From contig NC_135040.1 of assembly GCF_051020975.1 (NCBI RefSeq), positions 6,937,501 through 7,001,500 of the forward strand: DNA of 64,000 nucleotides, given 5' to 3'. The notes beneath the pieces were generated by a model, which did not search any database, was not told where the DNA came from, and saw nothing but the letters and a program-made list of their open reading frames with translations. Source of the DNA: Osmia lignaria lignaria (lineage: Eukaryota; Arthropoda; Insecta; Hymenoptera; Megachilidae). Shown here one piece after another: positions 12,601-25,100 of this stretch. Numbering within the stretch: the stretch's first letter is position 1; each line of letters starts with the position of its first letter. The translations under genes and the position numbers were made by a program.

Positions 12601-15600
12601 GAGCTTGCGTATACCTGTATGCGCCTGTTGGTAGGCCATACCGCCTACCGACTACCGTATTGCAGGATCTGTGATCCGGTAATTATTGCGATTTCACTTG
12701 TATTCCATCGTACCTGCTGTTTTTCCGTCGCTCGTTTGCGCCTCGGCTCTCGTTGCATGCTTTTGGAAAGGCGAAGCTTTGTTGCGAACGAGCTGGACTC
12801 GCGTCCATAAAGTCGTCAGGAGGTTTGTTCATTTGGCGCCTAATTCTGCGATTACATCTTAACTCTTTGCGAACAAAATACTCCTGGCATGACATATTTA
12901 AAAAATATATATATAATAATGTAACTACTATATTTTAATGAAGAGTATATTGCAAATTTGTACTCACTTACTTAACCGCGTCTTCCTATTCAATAACCAA
13001 CATGGCCGCCAGCGTTCGATATATCGATTTGCATCGCAAATCTCTAACCTCGATTAACAGCCATCCGTGTTCGATCTCTGTTCGATACAAAGGTATACGC
13101 GTTTAGTTATCGCAATTACCGCAATTCTCCATTTCCTTGAACCTATCTGTCGACAAGAGAACGAAGAAACGATAGAGCTTTGGCGCCGATAAACGATCGT
13201 TATCTACGATCGGACTTCCCTAACCTTTCACGTATACCTCCCGATAATCGACGACGACGTGGGCGGTGTGGTGGTCCTCTCTGGAACGACGCGAACCTCG
13301 TGCGCGAACTTACAAAGGGTACCCGTGCTCGTGTGCTCGACTGTTCCTCTTTCTTCGACGACCATGTTCCTTCTTCCATGCACGAAACTGTCACGAGTAC
13401 GTGCCATTTGCATCGGCCACCTTCTTTCATCATCCTCGGTCACGTGTGTCAACAGGATCATTTCTTACACGTTCTGGTCTACGCATGAAGATTCTTGAGT
13501 AAGGATTCTTCTATATTTATCCTTGACACCTTTGATTTCGAGAAATGATTGCTTTCTACACTATCACTATCACCACTCGATTCAACTATGTAACAGCAAA
13601 CCGTGTGAATTTCTCTCTAACGCACTGCAAGTGGCGACGCGCAGCACGCGCGGTAATTTATCGCGCGCGCATATGCGTGAAGTTAGATCTCGATAGGATA
13701 CCGATGAAGGCGTCGCTATGTACATGTGAATTTTAATTTCTTCCAACTTCAGACTGCAGACGCGTTTTAGAGTTTGAAAGTGACATCGGTGACTGGCATC
13801 TTCTCGTGACACGACTTTGTGACATCGATTGAACAGGTGAGTTCGATGTTGATACTATTTATTTTCGTTGTTATACAATGTTTACGAGTACTATGTAAAG
13901 ATATTGCGCGGTAACCGTGAAACATGACCGGTATTTTATTGGGTAAATTACAGGTCTGGCTTGGCGCGTTATTACACGCTGTCGCAGCCCAACGACTTGC
14001 CTGCAACTTTTTCCACGAGTTCTCGAGACGTTCGTTGTGCCGTGACAAATTGTAAGATAGTTGAGAAGAATGACACGCGATAAATGCACACGAGGCTCGA
14101 GGAAACGCGTGTCACACCTCGGGCGTAATGGCATCTAGCGGGGTACGTCAACAGGCCCCTATACTTACTGGCACACTTTTTGCCGTTGGAGAGGCGAATA
14201 AAAAGGTACGTTTTCACATCATGGTTAATCGTGAAAATTACTAACGCGACACCAAATGTCATGCATCTTGAAGTCACGTTGTCATGACATTGAATTTAAT
14301 GCCGTGGCTTCAATGTCTCAATGTATGTACATACTTACGTACATACACGATGAAAACTACATATTCATATAATTGTAAGCGTAAATATTATGGTTCGTTG
14401 TGTACGGTTTGATCGTTTCGGATACTTTTCTCGTGTTGGCAAGCCGTACTACGTTGATGCCACTTGCACAACCATGTGTATCGAGGTGGGTACAAGAGGG
14501 ACGAGAGTAAACGCGAGAACTCTAGTCAACAGGCAATCGAACGTAGGGTTGGAATGCGATATGAATGCGTTAATGCATTGTTACTGACAGCGACACGAAT
14601 CGTGGATAATACTTTCGTACGCGACCTCCCTCCTCCACCGTTTTACCTAAATGTTCGCTCGACCGGACCGTTTTTTTTTTTATTTTTCCCAATACTCGCT
14701 CGCGTTTTAATTCGTCCACGTCGACTGGCATACCTGGCACAAAACGCTACTAATAGTTGCCACTTGGCAGTCGTTATTATCGCGCGGACACACTCTGAAA
14801 TAGCACCGGCTGCCGAATCGACGTCAAAGATTGATCGCATCGGGCTGCGACATTCTCGTGAAACGACGGCTCGACGATAAACGCACTTTTCCTGTTACTG
14901 TCCTCTCGGTATCCCAATTTTTAAACGTTGCAAACTGAAATATGAAATACAAAACTCGCTATTTTAGTAACGAATATTCGAGCCACTCCGAATTCCATTG
15001 GAACTATAAACTCATCGAAGTCTCGAGAAAAATGTCTAAGCAAATAACGCTCAATTTTTATAGTACCTGTATCAGGAATAAAAAAATGGAGGGGGAGGAA
15101 AGGTTGAGCTATTAGCCGGAGCAACGTATACTCTGCTCTTTTCATGGGCTTCTAGCCACCAACGACAACGCGACCCCGTACAGAGTGTTGGTCGAGCCCT
15201 CGACTTTGTATGCACGGAAAGCCGCTTTACGACGTGAACGAAAGGGGACACGCGCGGTTCGGTTGGATACCAGCCATGATAATATGTAATGCCTGTATAG
15301 ACCTTAGCCCTCGATCGCGAATCTTTGAAGTTTGAACCGCCTTTCCGCCGGCGAACTCGTACCGCCGATCATCGAGTGTTAAAAAATCCGATGGTTAAAC
15401 TACTATGAGAAAGCCAAACATACGGCCAACTCATACCAGAATCCTTATTCTTTCTTTTTTCCTTTTCTTTTCTTTTTGGTACATGAAACGAGCGTGCATA
15501 CGGGCGAGCACCTGTGGCCAGTTTAAACGATGCCGTGGTAAACGGTAGTCAGGATAGATTGAACGGTCCGATAGGGTTTTAGCTATCTTCTTTTGCCGCG

Positions 15601-18600
15601 AGGATCAGGACTCGCGCTTTTAACCCCTCGACTCATTAGAGGCCATAACTCTGTTCAACGAAACGCTTTATGTTCATTGCCCTGTGTTCGTGTACCCGTG
15701 TGGCCATTTGAAGGAAGCCTCCGTGTACAGTATTATACAGGCTGTATAAGACTGTATCAGAGAATGAAAAAATTAAAAATAAAACTAAATGATTTTGAAG
15801 CTAGAATCTTAGATCCATCCTTTTTTTCTTAACACCCTGTATAGAGTTGGTTTTAGCATGCGACGCGTATCTCTCGTGCTTCGAGCGATATTTATTCCTC
15901 CGTAAGACGGAATAAGGACTTGCTACCCGTATAACATTAACTCGGATAACTGTTTCGAAACGATTCAGAAGCTGATTAATGTCGCGTACATATAATACTA
16001 TAATGACTGCATCGATTGTGCTCGATGCACATTACGTTCGAAGAGGCAGGATTTCGTCTTCTTTTTGGTTCTTCCGAGGAGACGGTTTTTAGGGACTGAA
16101 ATTACGAGTTCGACTAGAGAAACGCGGCCGCGTTTGTTACGTATTATTGCTGCTTTTTCCCCGAGGACCTCCCACTGTCCTTCTAACGAGACCACCAAAG
16201 ATACGGGGACTAAAAACCGCGCAAGAAACCTACCAAAGTACGCTCTTTATACGGGATGTTTTATATATATCGCGGGACAATACGAGCCGAGTACACACGC
16301 TCCAATTATGGGCGAATTGCGGTGGAACTGAGACCTGGTTTCATATACCGACGATACGCTTACGTTTTGAAATTGATACTTTGCTCCGTGAATGATTCGA
16401 GACTTATCGAGACATGCGCGACTCTACTCTGTATCGATACGTATCAATTACGGAAATGATTTGATAACAATTTAGTTGCAATTCGCAACATAGAAATGAT
16501 ACTCATCGTGACAGTAGAGAACGATCGGTAATGATGAAGTGAAATTACTTAAAAATAATTGACAACTAATCGGAAAGTAATCAGAGAATATCATACACCG
16601 GCCCAGAGTTGCAGATGAAAAATAGGAAAATTCTCAATCTTTTAATGATAACGTTTCGAGTTGTAGAAAAATAAAAGGAAAGAAGTTGTAGGAAAGCATA
16701 CATTGTATAATGAATTCCTGTACACGGTCGGATACACGCGCGTGTACAATAAAAAAGCATTCCTCTGTAGCATTGTCCAAGAATTAATTAAAATGGCGCG
16801 AGAACAAACGGCCACGTGAGAGGAGGAGGAAAAGAGAGACTTGCGGTTTCTCCTCGGAATCCCAGCGGCGACATATAAACCGGGCGGTAGATCACACAAA
16901 CTCTTTTGCAGTTTGCACCGGCCGGGCCGGATAAAGCGGCTGCAGAGGCTGCAGGCTCGCGCATCTTTTACGTATGCACGAGCATAAGCATAACGCAAAG
17001 GGGAACATGGGTAGATGATATCGTGGATGCACCTACGGGGCCACGGGGCGTCGACGCGATTCCTTTGTCCTCGTTCCTGGCCGCTCGTTCTTCTTGCTAC
17101 AACCACCTCGCCCCCGGACGACCTCTTGGTGCACATTTTGTTCGCGGAAATACCATGGCCAATCTCGTGCATCAATCCAACCGGCCTTAGAATTGTATCA
17201 AAGAACACGCTGCGTGGCGGCTACCGTACTTGAAAGATTATCATCTTGATCCGCGGGAGGTGCTTCATATTTACCTTGAACAAATCCCTTTTTTTCTTCT
17301 TCGTTTCTTGTTTTCTTTCAGAGACACAAGTATCTTCACGGTTGTAATTATTTTAATCGACCCGATCTTTGATCGTAACCATCCACGTGACTGATGTTAC
17401 AAAACACCCTTAACACTTTGATGGCCTCGCATTTCGTTATGTTACTTCTTATATTTAACAGGAGATTATTAATCGCATTGTGTTTGGAAGTTTCGTTTAA
17501 ATTGTCTCGACGAATTGAATCATTAATAACGTTTATAAATATTGGCGAGTTAAAGGTGCTGACCGTTGAAATTTTGGAGCGGGTCGAACTCAATCATTAC
17601 TCATCGATTCATTAAAATATCATCGATAAAAAGGGTTTAATTATAAAGGCACCAACGATGCTTCCTGTCTCTGTATATGCGTGCGTGCTGCACGCATGTA
17701 CGCTCGTCCCTTCTTCACCTTCTCCCTTCGTCTTGTGCATATATTTTTACACACCGTAGGTGATTAGTAAGACCATTTTCTTCATTACGGAACAATGTTG
17801 TGAAGAACTGTTCTTATTATAGCCGTGCGATTATCGTGGATAATCTTGTTCATGATTGCACGTATTATGCAAATAGCTAATGCATTTTTGGCTCGCATGT
17901 ACATACGCTGTATCGAGGTATCACGATTAAATCAGCACTAGTTAAATGGTTAATTATTTAAACAGACTATAAGTAACTTGCTACGAGATAATATCATCCT
18001 CTTTCATCTTCTTCAACGCGATACTATTTCATGTAGTCTCATTAACTTATCTTGAATCAGGATGCAGTTTTAAACGGTATCCTAAACTATCGACCATATG
18101 GATTGGCAATTATTCATATCAAACCGCTTCATTCTTAAAAGGTTAATAACCTAAAATCAGGTTCGTTGATTGCATAAAATATGCGACCGTCAGACTGTTA
18201 AATCAGAGCACTTAAACCTTATTCGCATCAGTTTGCGCGTCGAATTTGTCGTCCGGATGTTTGCCCCGATGGAGTATAACATGTCGGATTACTAAAAGGT
18301 TTTACGAATATTTGCCTGGGAGAATGAAATTGTATGCAACTGAATCGTCGCGCGGTTAATACACAGCCGTTCAACGCGAAATGAAAAATCGCTCTTCGCT
18401 TGGTCGCTGCTTTTTACGCGCATTGTGAGATTCAAGTTAACAGCTGGATCGTGCGTTACATATTCCGCCACGTCCTGCACAATTATAATGCAATTAAATT
18501 GACGGGTATTATGCGTTATGCATGAGGAGTAACGATTGCACTCATTACTAATGATGTTAACAATTTTTTTTTTCTTGGCAACGCAATATGATTACAGTTC

Positions 18601-18926
18601 GTTAGTACATTATTAAGGAATGAAATTACACGTTGCATTCGTGTATGCATTTTCACGCATACGTAATTTTTATTTGCATTTTGAAGCAGCAATTAGTCAT
18701 CCTTCACTTGTTCTGATGATGTATGACACGATGAAAGGATCTTTGTAATACCGTCGCGTCTTTATTAATATGTAACAGACATGCATTTTTCAAACAAACA
18801 TACGTACCAAAAGCAATAATTTAACAAATAATTATTTAGGTTTTTTGTTAAAAGATGAACAAATAAGGGATGTGATGGGACGCGTTTACCCTTACACTTC
18901 TTTTTACCTTAGGGAAGTCACACGCG
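12601..18926. other. Intergenic region between the divergent minus-strand gene and Sowah
   Basis: No supported gene. It includes an AT-rich patch (12898-12940), an in-frame ATG with excellent context at 13002 followed by only 34 codons, and a MITE-like element at 15734-15843. Sequence from about 17.3 to 18.9 kb is clearly more AT-rich than the rest of the window. The open frame of 188 codons at 16642-17208 (minus) has no recognisable motifs. Confidence 0.55.
15734..15843. mobile_element. 110-bp MITE-like element with inverted terminal repeats
   Basis: It starts TATACAGGCTGTATAAG and ends, on the opposite strand, TATACAGGGTGTTAAG: 16-17 bp imperfect inverted repeats differing by one substitution and one indel. 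The interior is A/T-rich with poly(A)-like and poly(T) runs and no open frame of note. TATA/TA at both edges may be the duplicated target site. A non-autonomous DNA transposon is the simplest reading. Confidence 0.5.
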
Positions 18927-19029
18927 ATCGTATATATGTACAAATATTATTTTCCAACAGAATTCGTATTTACCGGCAGAGCGGTGGATAGCCGCGCGCA
19001 GCGCTAGTGCGGCAGTCAGCAGTGACAAG
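18927..19029 (+). promoter_or_regulatory. Probable Sowah promoter and 5' leader
   Basis: Upstream of the Sowah start codon the sequence changes from AT-rich (TATATA at 18931-18936) to GC-rich (18985-19012), with an initiator-like GCAGTCAGCAG at 19011-19021. The start-codon context GACAAGATGGCG is also a near-consensus YY1/Pho site, a common overlap at animal start codons. The transcription start is inferred; a TATA box ~80 nt upstream is too far to set this initiator by itself. Confidence 0.35.
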
Positions 19030-19156
19030 ATGGCGACGCCCAGCGAGCTGTCTATCGAAGAGATTCGCAATTATTTATTGGAAAACGGTGGTACTGCACG
19101 CAATCACGACGTGGTGAAGCACTTCAAGAAATTCTTAACGGATCCCGAGACACGAG
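19030..19156 (+). CDS. Sowah: Sowah coding exon 1
   Basis: Codes for 42 residues plus the first base of codon 43. It carries the start codon and the first helices of the N-terminal winged-helix domain (SIEEIRNYLLENGG, HDVVKHFKKFL). The exon ends CGA-G before donor GTACGT. The phase-1 break completes a valine codon (G + TC) with exon 2, which supports both splice sites at once. Confidence 0.9.
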
Positions 19157-22100
19157 GTACGTTGTAAATTCATCGACAGATACAGTCGTGTGGCTGTCTT
19201 GTTTCGTCAAGGTGTGACCCCGATGTTACACGGTATTCTCGATGTGTAAACACGGGACTGGAGTTCTAATACTCGTCACACCCGGCATTCAGTGTGCATC
19301 GTGATATCCAGTGAACAGTGCGATTATTTTCGTTACAGTCGAGGCACGGAATCGGTTCAAGGAGTACGTAAACACCCTGGCTACTATAAAGAACGAAGAG
19401 GTACGTCATCGAGTAGCAATTTCCTTCCTACCTTGACAGGAGCGACTTGTTGCGCGTTCGTGCGACGTTGCCAGTTTTTTCAATCATTCGCGCGCTACAT
19501 TACAAACGATAACCTTATCTAGTTAACGTTTCTCATTGTTTATTTTTACTTTTCGCTTCTGTTTGTCTTATCTAGTGTTAGATAGCATATACGCGTTTGG
19601 TAAAGTTTTAAAGTTACCGGTAATTGACACCTGACAGTGGCGCCACGGGGGGTTATTCTTGATCTAACCTAACATTAATTTATACTTTTAAAAATAAAAT
19701 CAATTATTAATGAATTTGAAAAATTCTTAATTTACGAGTGTTTAAATTAAAATAAAAAAATTCTTCGTGCAGGGAGAAAAATATTTGGTTCTAAAGAAAA
19801 AGTACCGTCAAAATTCTTTGGACCTTTCGTCTCCGGAGCAAAGCGAATCACCTATTGCCACTCCTGACATTTCCACCCCTGTTTCGCCTCTACGGCTTCC
19901 ACCCCCGTACCGTCCACCACCTCCTGCACCCCAAAGTCCATCGTCGAACAATGGGAGCAGTCAACCCGAGGAATCGTGTTCGAATTTCGTACTCGAAGAG
20001 GCAGCAATTAATGGGGAAAAGAATGACGTTGACCGTACGGAGACTGGATTATCAACGTCATCTCCTCCGGTACCACCGCGGCGTAAAAGTCAAGATAAAA
20101 TCAAGATAGAGAATAAGGAAAACGTGGACAGGAATAAGGGAGGATCAGAGGCGGTTATCAAGGTGAGTTTTTCTTTTACTGAATTCATTGAAAAGCAAAA
20201 AGCTACGTGAAATCTTGTCATCATTACATGGCGATCTGTCATTAATTAAAACTAAATCAATTATCATGGTGATATTAATTAGAAAAAAAAATACCTGATA
20301 AAATTTCACGTTTCTTTCTCGTATACGCACGCTATGTAGTACGAGGATCATTCAATAAGAATTTTCTTTTCATTTCGTTTCTTTATTTGTTGAACAATCC
20401 TCAGAATTTGTCTATACTTTATCGGTTGTCGTTGTGCACACGATAAAATGGCACAACGTGTTTCCGCTTTATCGCATAATTACTGCGACCAGAGATAATT
20501 CGGGCATTATTGTGCACTATTGTTGTTATGTACTGTGGTTTTGGGTGCGTAAAAAGGTATTCACGATTACAGTGAATGTCACTTAATCAGTACAGTAGTG
20601 AACGTAGTGTGTTCTTCATGCCATATTGAAAGCTTATATCCTTCTATCACAAACGATTGGATTTTTGCGATTAGTTGATCGTTTAATATCACTTAGCATG
20701 CTAAATAAGAGTTTGAGGGTTCTCCAAATGAAGGCTCGTGTGGAAATGGGCCTGAATCGTGAAAATTTGTGTTCTTAATTTCGGCTACCCGCACACTTCT
20801 GACGCTTACACATCACTGTAGTGCTATCTCGCTTTGATTAGAAGCATGAAAGTATCGCCATAGATAAGCACTCTCATTTAGTTGTATTATTCGTCCAATG
20901 TGTCCACACGTCTGGCATTCTTTTCATCCATGTTTAATAAGTAGTTAGAGGCGTAGTCATTGTGTGTGTGTAATTGTTCTGTGAGAATTGGCAATTGGAA
21001 ATATTAAAAACCGTACAGGAAGATGAGGCTGTCGTGGTGAATCCGGGCTCAACCGAGCAATTAAGTTTCCGCGAACGGATGCAACGTTTCAACCGGATGG
21101 CTAGCGAAACCGATCTTCAAGGCAGACCTAACGGCGCTATCACTCCCACTAAAAAGCGATCAGACAAGGTAATATTCGATTAACCTTCTTCTAATACTTC
21201 ACCTTTTCACCTCGCACTAAACGATTCGCCCTCTTTCACTCGGAACACAGTTTTCTCACCGAATAATTATTTCGCCGTATGGCCCGTTGAATTATACCTC
21301 GTGTCTGTTCAACTCATTGACTAACAAATTACTCGGGCATTCGTTTACATTCCAAGGTGCGCCGGTCGATCGTCTAATCGCGATCGGTAATCGCGTTGGC
21401 CCGTTCAGATATAACGGATTCGGATGATTGCAAAACACGCGTGGGGAAAGTTAGCGTGTGCTCGATGAAAAAGAATATGCAGCGTTTTAATTGCACGAAT
21501 GAAATGGATATCGATCCATTTATTAACGTTATTCCCAGCGGAATCCCGTTTACACTTGGTAATAGTTATTAATCGCGCGCAAAACGTACAGTTATTAAAT
21601 ATAATCGCGCGTTTAACGTTTATTCTCTTCGTCCCGGTATAAGTTATCGACAAATTACTTGGCTCTAACAGAAAGATTACGATCTTCACGCGGATGTAAT
21701 TCATGTGAGAACACGCATAAAACAGCTCCCTAGCCTATAAATAAGTATCTTTTATTTCCTCGAGATAGCATCGGCTAATAACACAAAGCGAGGCGTTTTT
21801 TCCCATTTTTTAACGTTTCAAATCATAACTACTCATCTACGGAGGTCTGACGATCCTGGCTATCGATGGGCTGTTTAAATAACATTCCAAGTGATCCGTA
21901 TGCGCTTGAATTGTTGAAAAATTTTCAAGCAAAAGCTTCGAGTGTCGATCGCTAGGCACGGTTGAGCTATCGAAGATAAGCGAACGATTCGCGTGGAAAT
22001 AATCCACACGCGAGGATATATGTACATCCTTCGAGGGAGGAAGGGACACTCGGTGTGTACAGGTCTGACTGCCCATCTTGCATACCGAATAGACTACTAA

Positions 22101-25100
22101 GAATCCTTTTCTCGTATCCTTTACACGCGCGCCTCCCCGCCAGTCAACTCCTTTGCATCTTTCTTCTCTTGCTCTTTTTCTCTCTCTCTCTCTCTGTTTC
22201 CCTCTCTTTTTCTTGTCTGTCGTTGTTCGTGCGCCGTTTATCGCGGCGAGCAATATTCATCGCATTTGAATATCCTGCGGGCGGTATCTCGCGTACCGAT
22301 CAGGATGTTGCGTCGATGTTGCCGTAAATCATAATTAGCCGCGCCTGAAAATTAAAAGTGGAGGAGGCAAACGTGCAGAGAGGTAAGGTTCTTTTCCGCC
22401 GACGAAACTTGCTACGAGTACACCGGCTCGTCCTTTACGCGGACCGATTCTCCATCATGATTTCGATATGTTTATCGTGCCGAACGATTAAAAGGACCGG
22501 CCACGTGGAACCCTTGGCGAGAATCGGAAGGAAGGGAACGTCTTCTCGTGCTCGCTCGAGTCGAACTCGTGGTGTACGACTAGCAAGAGCTGCTTCGATT
22601 CGAAACGTTTATTCAGGGGAAAAAAACGTAAATTTCATGTTTGCTGAACTTGGTTCTCAAACATTTGCATACTCTGTTTTAACGAGAATAAATTTTGATA
22701 CGGGTAGCGTAAGGAACAATGCAGTATTGTTCGGATGACCTACATTTTCAGCATAAAGTTTAATCCCCTGGGTAGCAACTGTTTGATGGTTCCGTTGTAC
22801 CTCGTGTGTGAAACCATTCGCTGGTTAATTAATAATCAGAAAGAGTGATAAAAATTTTCTCTTTCACGTCGAAAGATTGAGTCGTTTCCGACATATTCGT
22901 TTAGGCAATTCTTCATCGCGAAGAAGTTCACAGGTGGGCCTGAGAATAATTATTTATTATTCAACCGTGATCGTTCATTTGTGGCGGTCCGTCTTTCATG
23001 TACGAATTCAAGAGGGACGCGGTTGTTAATTTTTATTAGTCGTTAGCGTGGATAGGGTTTCGGGACATGCCGAGGGAATCCTCCTCTCGCCTCCGGACAT
23101 CCTGTAATCTCTTGGGTGCTCGGAGGTAGGCCCTTCTCCGTCTGGTCGGAGCTTTCTTTACAGTAATTATCATGCACCGTGGCCACGGTATTCCGCCCTT
23201 CGCATCCATAATGACCCGTTCGTCTAGCGTTGTGTCGCGTGCCGCGTGCCGCGTCGTCGCATCAACACGTTTCACGTAATTCTCCCTCGTGCCTTTCTTC
23301 GAAAGCCTCGTTATGGGTCATTGAATGCATCACGGTTCACATGTCGATGAATGCCTATATCATCGTGACGCCGATGATTGGCTAAACATGGGAAATCGTG
23401 ATCGACGATCGGTACGACTCGAAAATGACTCTTGGGTGATTAGAGATTAGACGCAGAAATAATTGATAAAATTATTTTTATCACGTGAGTGTGATTGATA
23501 GAAAGATTTTTCGGCCGGTGTAGATTTCAAGGCATCTCGTTCGGTTCACGATAGAAAGAAAATATTAAAACGATGCTGTGAAGTTAATGCGGTTATTCGT
23601 AGTCATCGCGCTTCGGGGCCACGGACCCGTTGCTCGTTTTTATGTAAATACGCCGAAAGTGCGGGTGGTAAAGAATACTATTAACAGTTGTATCTCCGTG
23701 AGAATTTTCCTAATCGTATGTATATTTCTCCGTTTTCCGTGGAAACGGTGTTCCGATGTAACGGGCGTAGATTCCGGCATCGTTCAACGGCATTGTTCCA
23801 AAGTTATTTTTTAAACTGGCGCTACAGTCCCGTCGCGTCGTTTCAAAGTCTCGCCAGCTCGTCGAGTAGAAACTTTCTTTCGCTCAGCTTATAACGACGC
23901 TAGTCGTCGAGGGCGTCTCGCGATACGCCCGACAAGAAACCCGCTTTTACTTCGACACCTCGAGGACGCGTTCTAATTAGGATCACGCGTGTTCACCTCT
24001 TCTGGCAACGAGTCTTCCCGGTAGTTGCTCCTTTGTTCGCTACGGTTAAACGAGAGAGAAACGGCTGGAAGATACTCATCGTAAAGGCAGCTAATACGAG
24101 CATGCCGAACTTGGAATTTCTCTCATACAGTTGCGCATACATTAGGGACCCTTGGTGAAACTTGCCAGGGTAGTTTGCCTGCTGGCAAAAGGAGCAACCT
24201 CGTCGAGGGCTTGAGGCGCGCTGAAGGACGAGCACGCCAGGGTGGCTCGAGGGTGTAAACCGCACAAAGTAATCTTACAGAATGTATATGCAAAGAGGTT
24301 CACCGTCGTAACGACGAGGCGAGAGGCATGAGGGGCACAGCTTGCATGATCCTATCCGTGACAACACCGACAAGACACCCCCAGAGGCAAACTTGCCTCG
24401 TACTTCCAAGATTGTTCGACCTTTGCTTCCTACCTATCGCAAAAGCGATATCCTTTTTTTATCCTAGTTCGATGATCTTGTCTAAGAATTTCTTCGAAAT
24501 CAGAAAATTTCACGGTTAACCTTTTCGAACAGCTTGTTCCTGAAATAATCTATCAATCGTGAACAAACGTATCGTGACAGTTGGGTGAGATAATTGAATA
24601 GCGATAGGGTTTAATAACCACTCCGATAATTACAAGTTGCGGCGGTACCGTTCACCGGTGCGTAATAATTTATTACCGTTACACGAACAAGAGTGTCGAG
24701 ATGATCGGGTTCGATGATGCGCGGCCCAATTTCCTTGGCGCCATCGGGCAAGGGAGACAAATTTACGCGAGGTGTACGTGCCGTACCAATATAAACAAGC
24801 TTGTCTACAGGAGTAGTTAACACCTACTGTTCCCCGTGTAGCACTGCTAGATGCGCCTAACAGGTCCGTCGACATTTATTCCAGCCTATTACGAGTTAAT
24901 CTTGCAAGCATACACACCGCGTATTATCATTTAAATTGCTGCCGTAATACAAGAGCGTTAAATTTGTTTGCGTACCGGTCGCTCTCGCTTCCACGGGATT
25001 TCTCTTCTTTACGTCTCTATGCGAGTAGCAACTATACGCTTGATGGAGAAGTAACGAAGAAAGAAAAGAGAGAGAGAGAGAGAGAAAAAAAAGAGGAAAA

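Noticed and set aside
16642..17208. 188-codon minus-strand open frame
   Set aside because: No recognisable family and no paired splice signals fitting the exon at 11720-11979.
19855..20109. 84-codon plus-strand frame within Sowah exon 3
   Set aside because: Out-of-frame shadow of the Sowah proline-rich exon.
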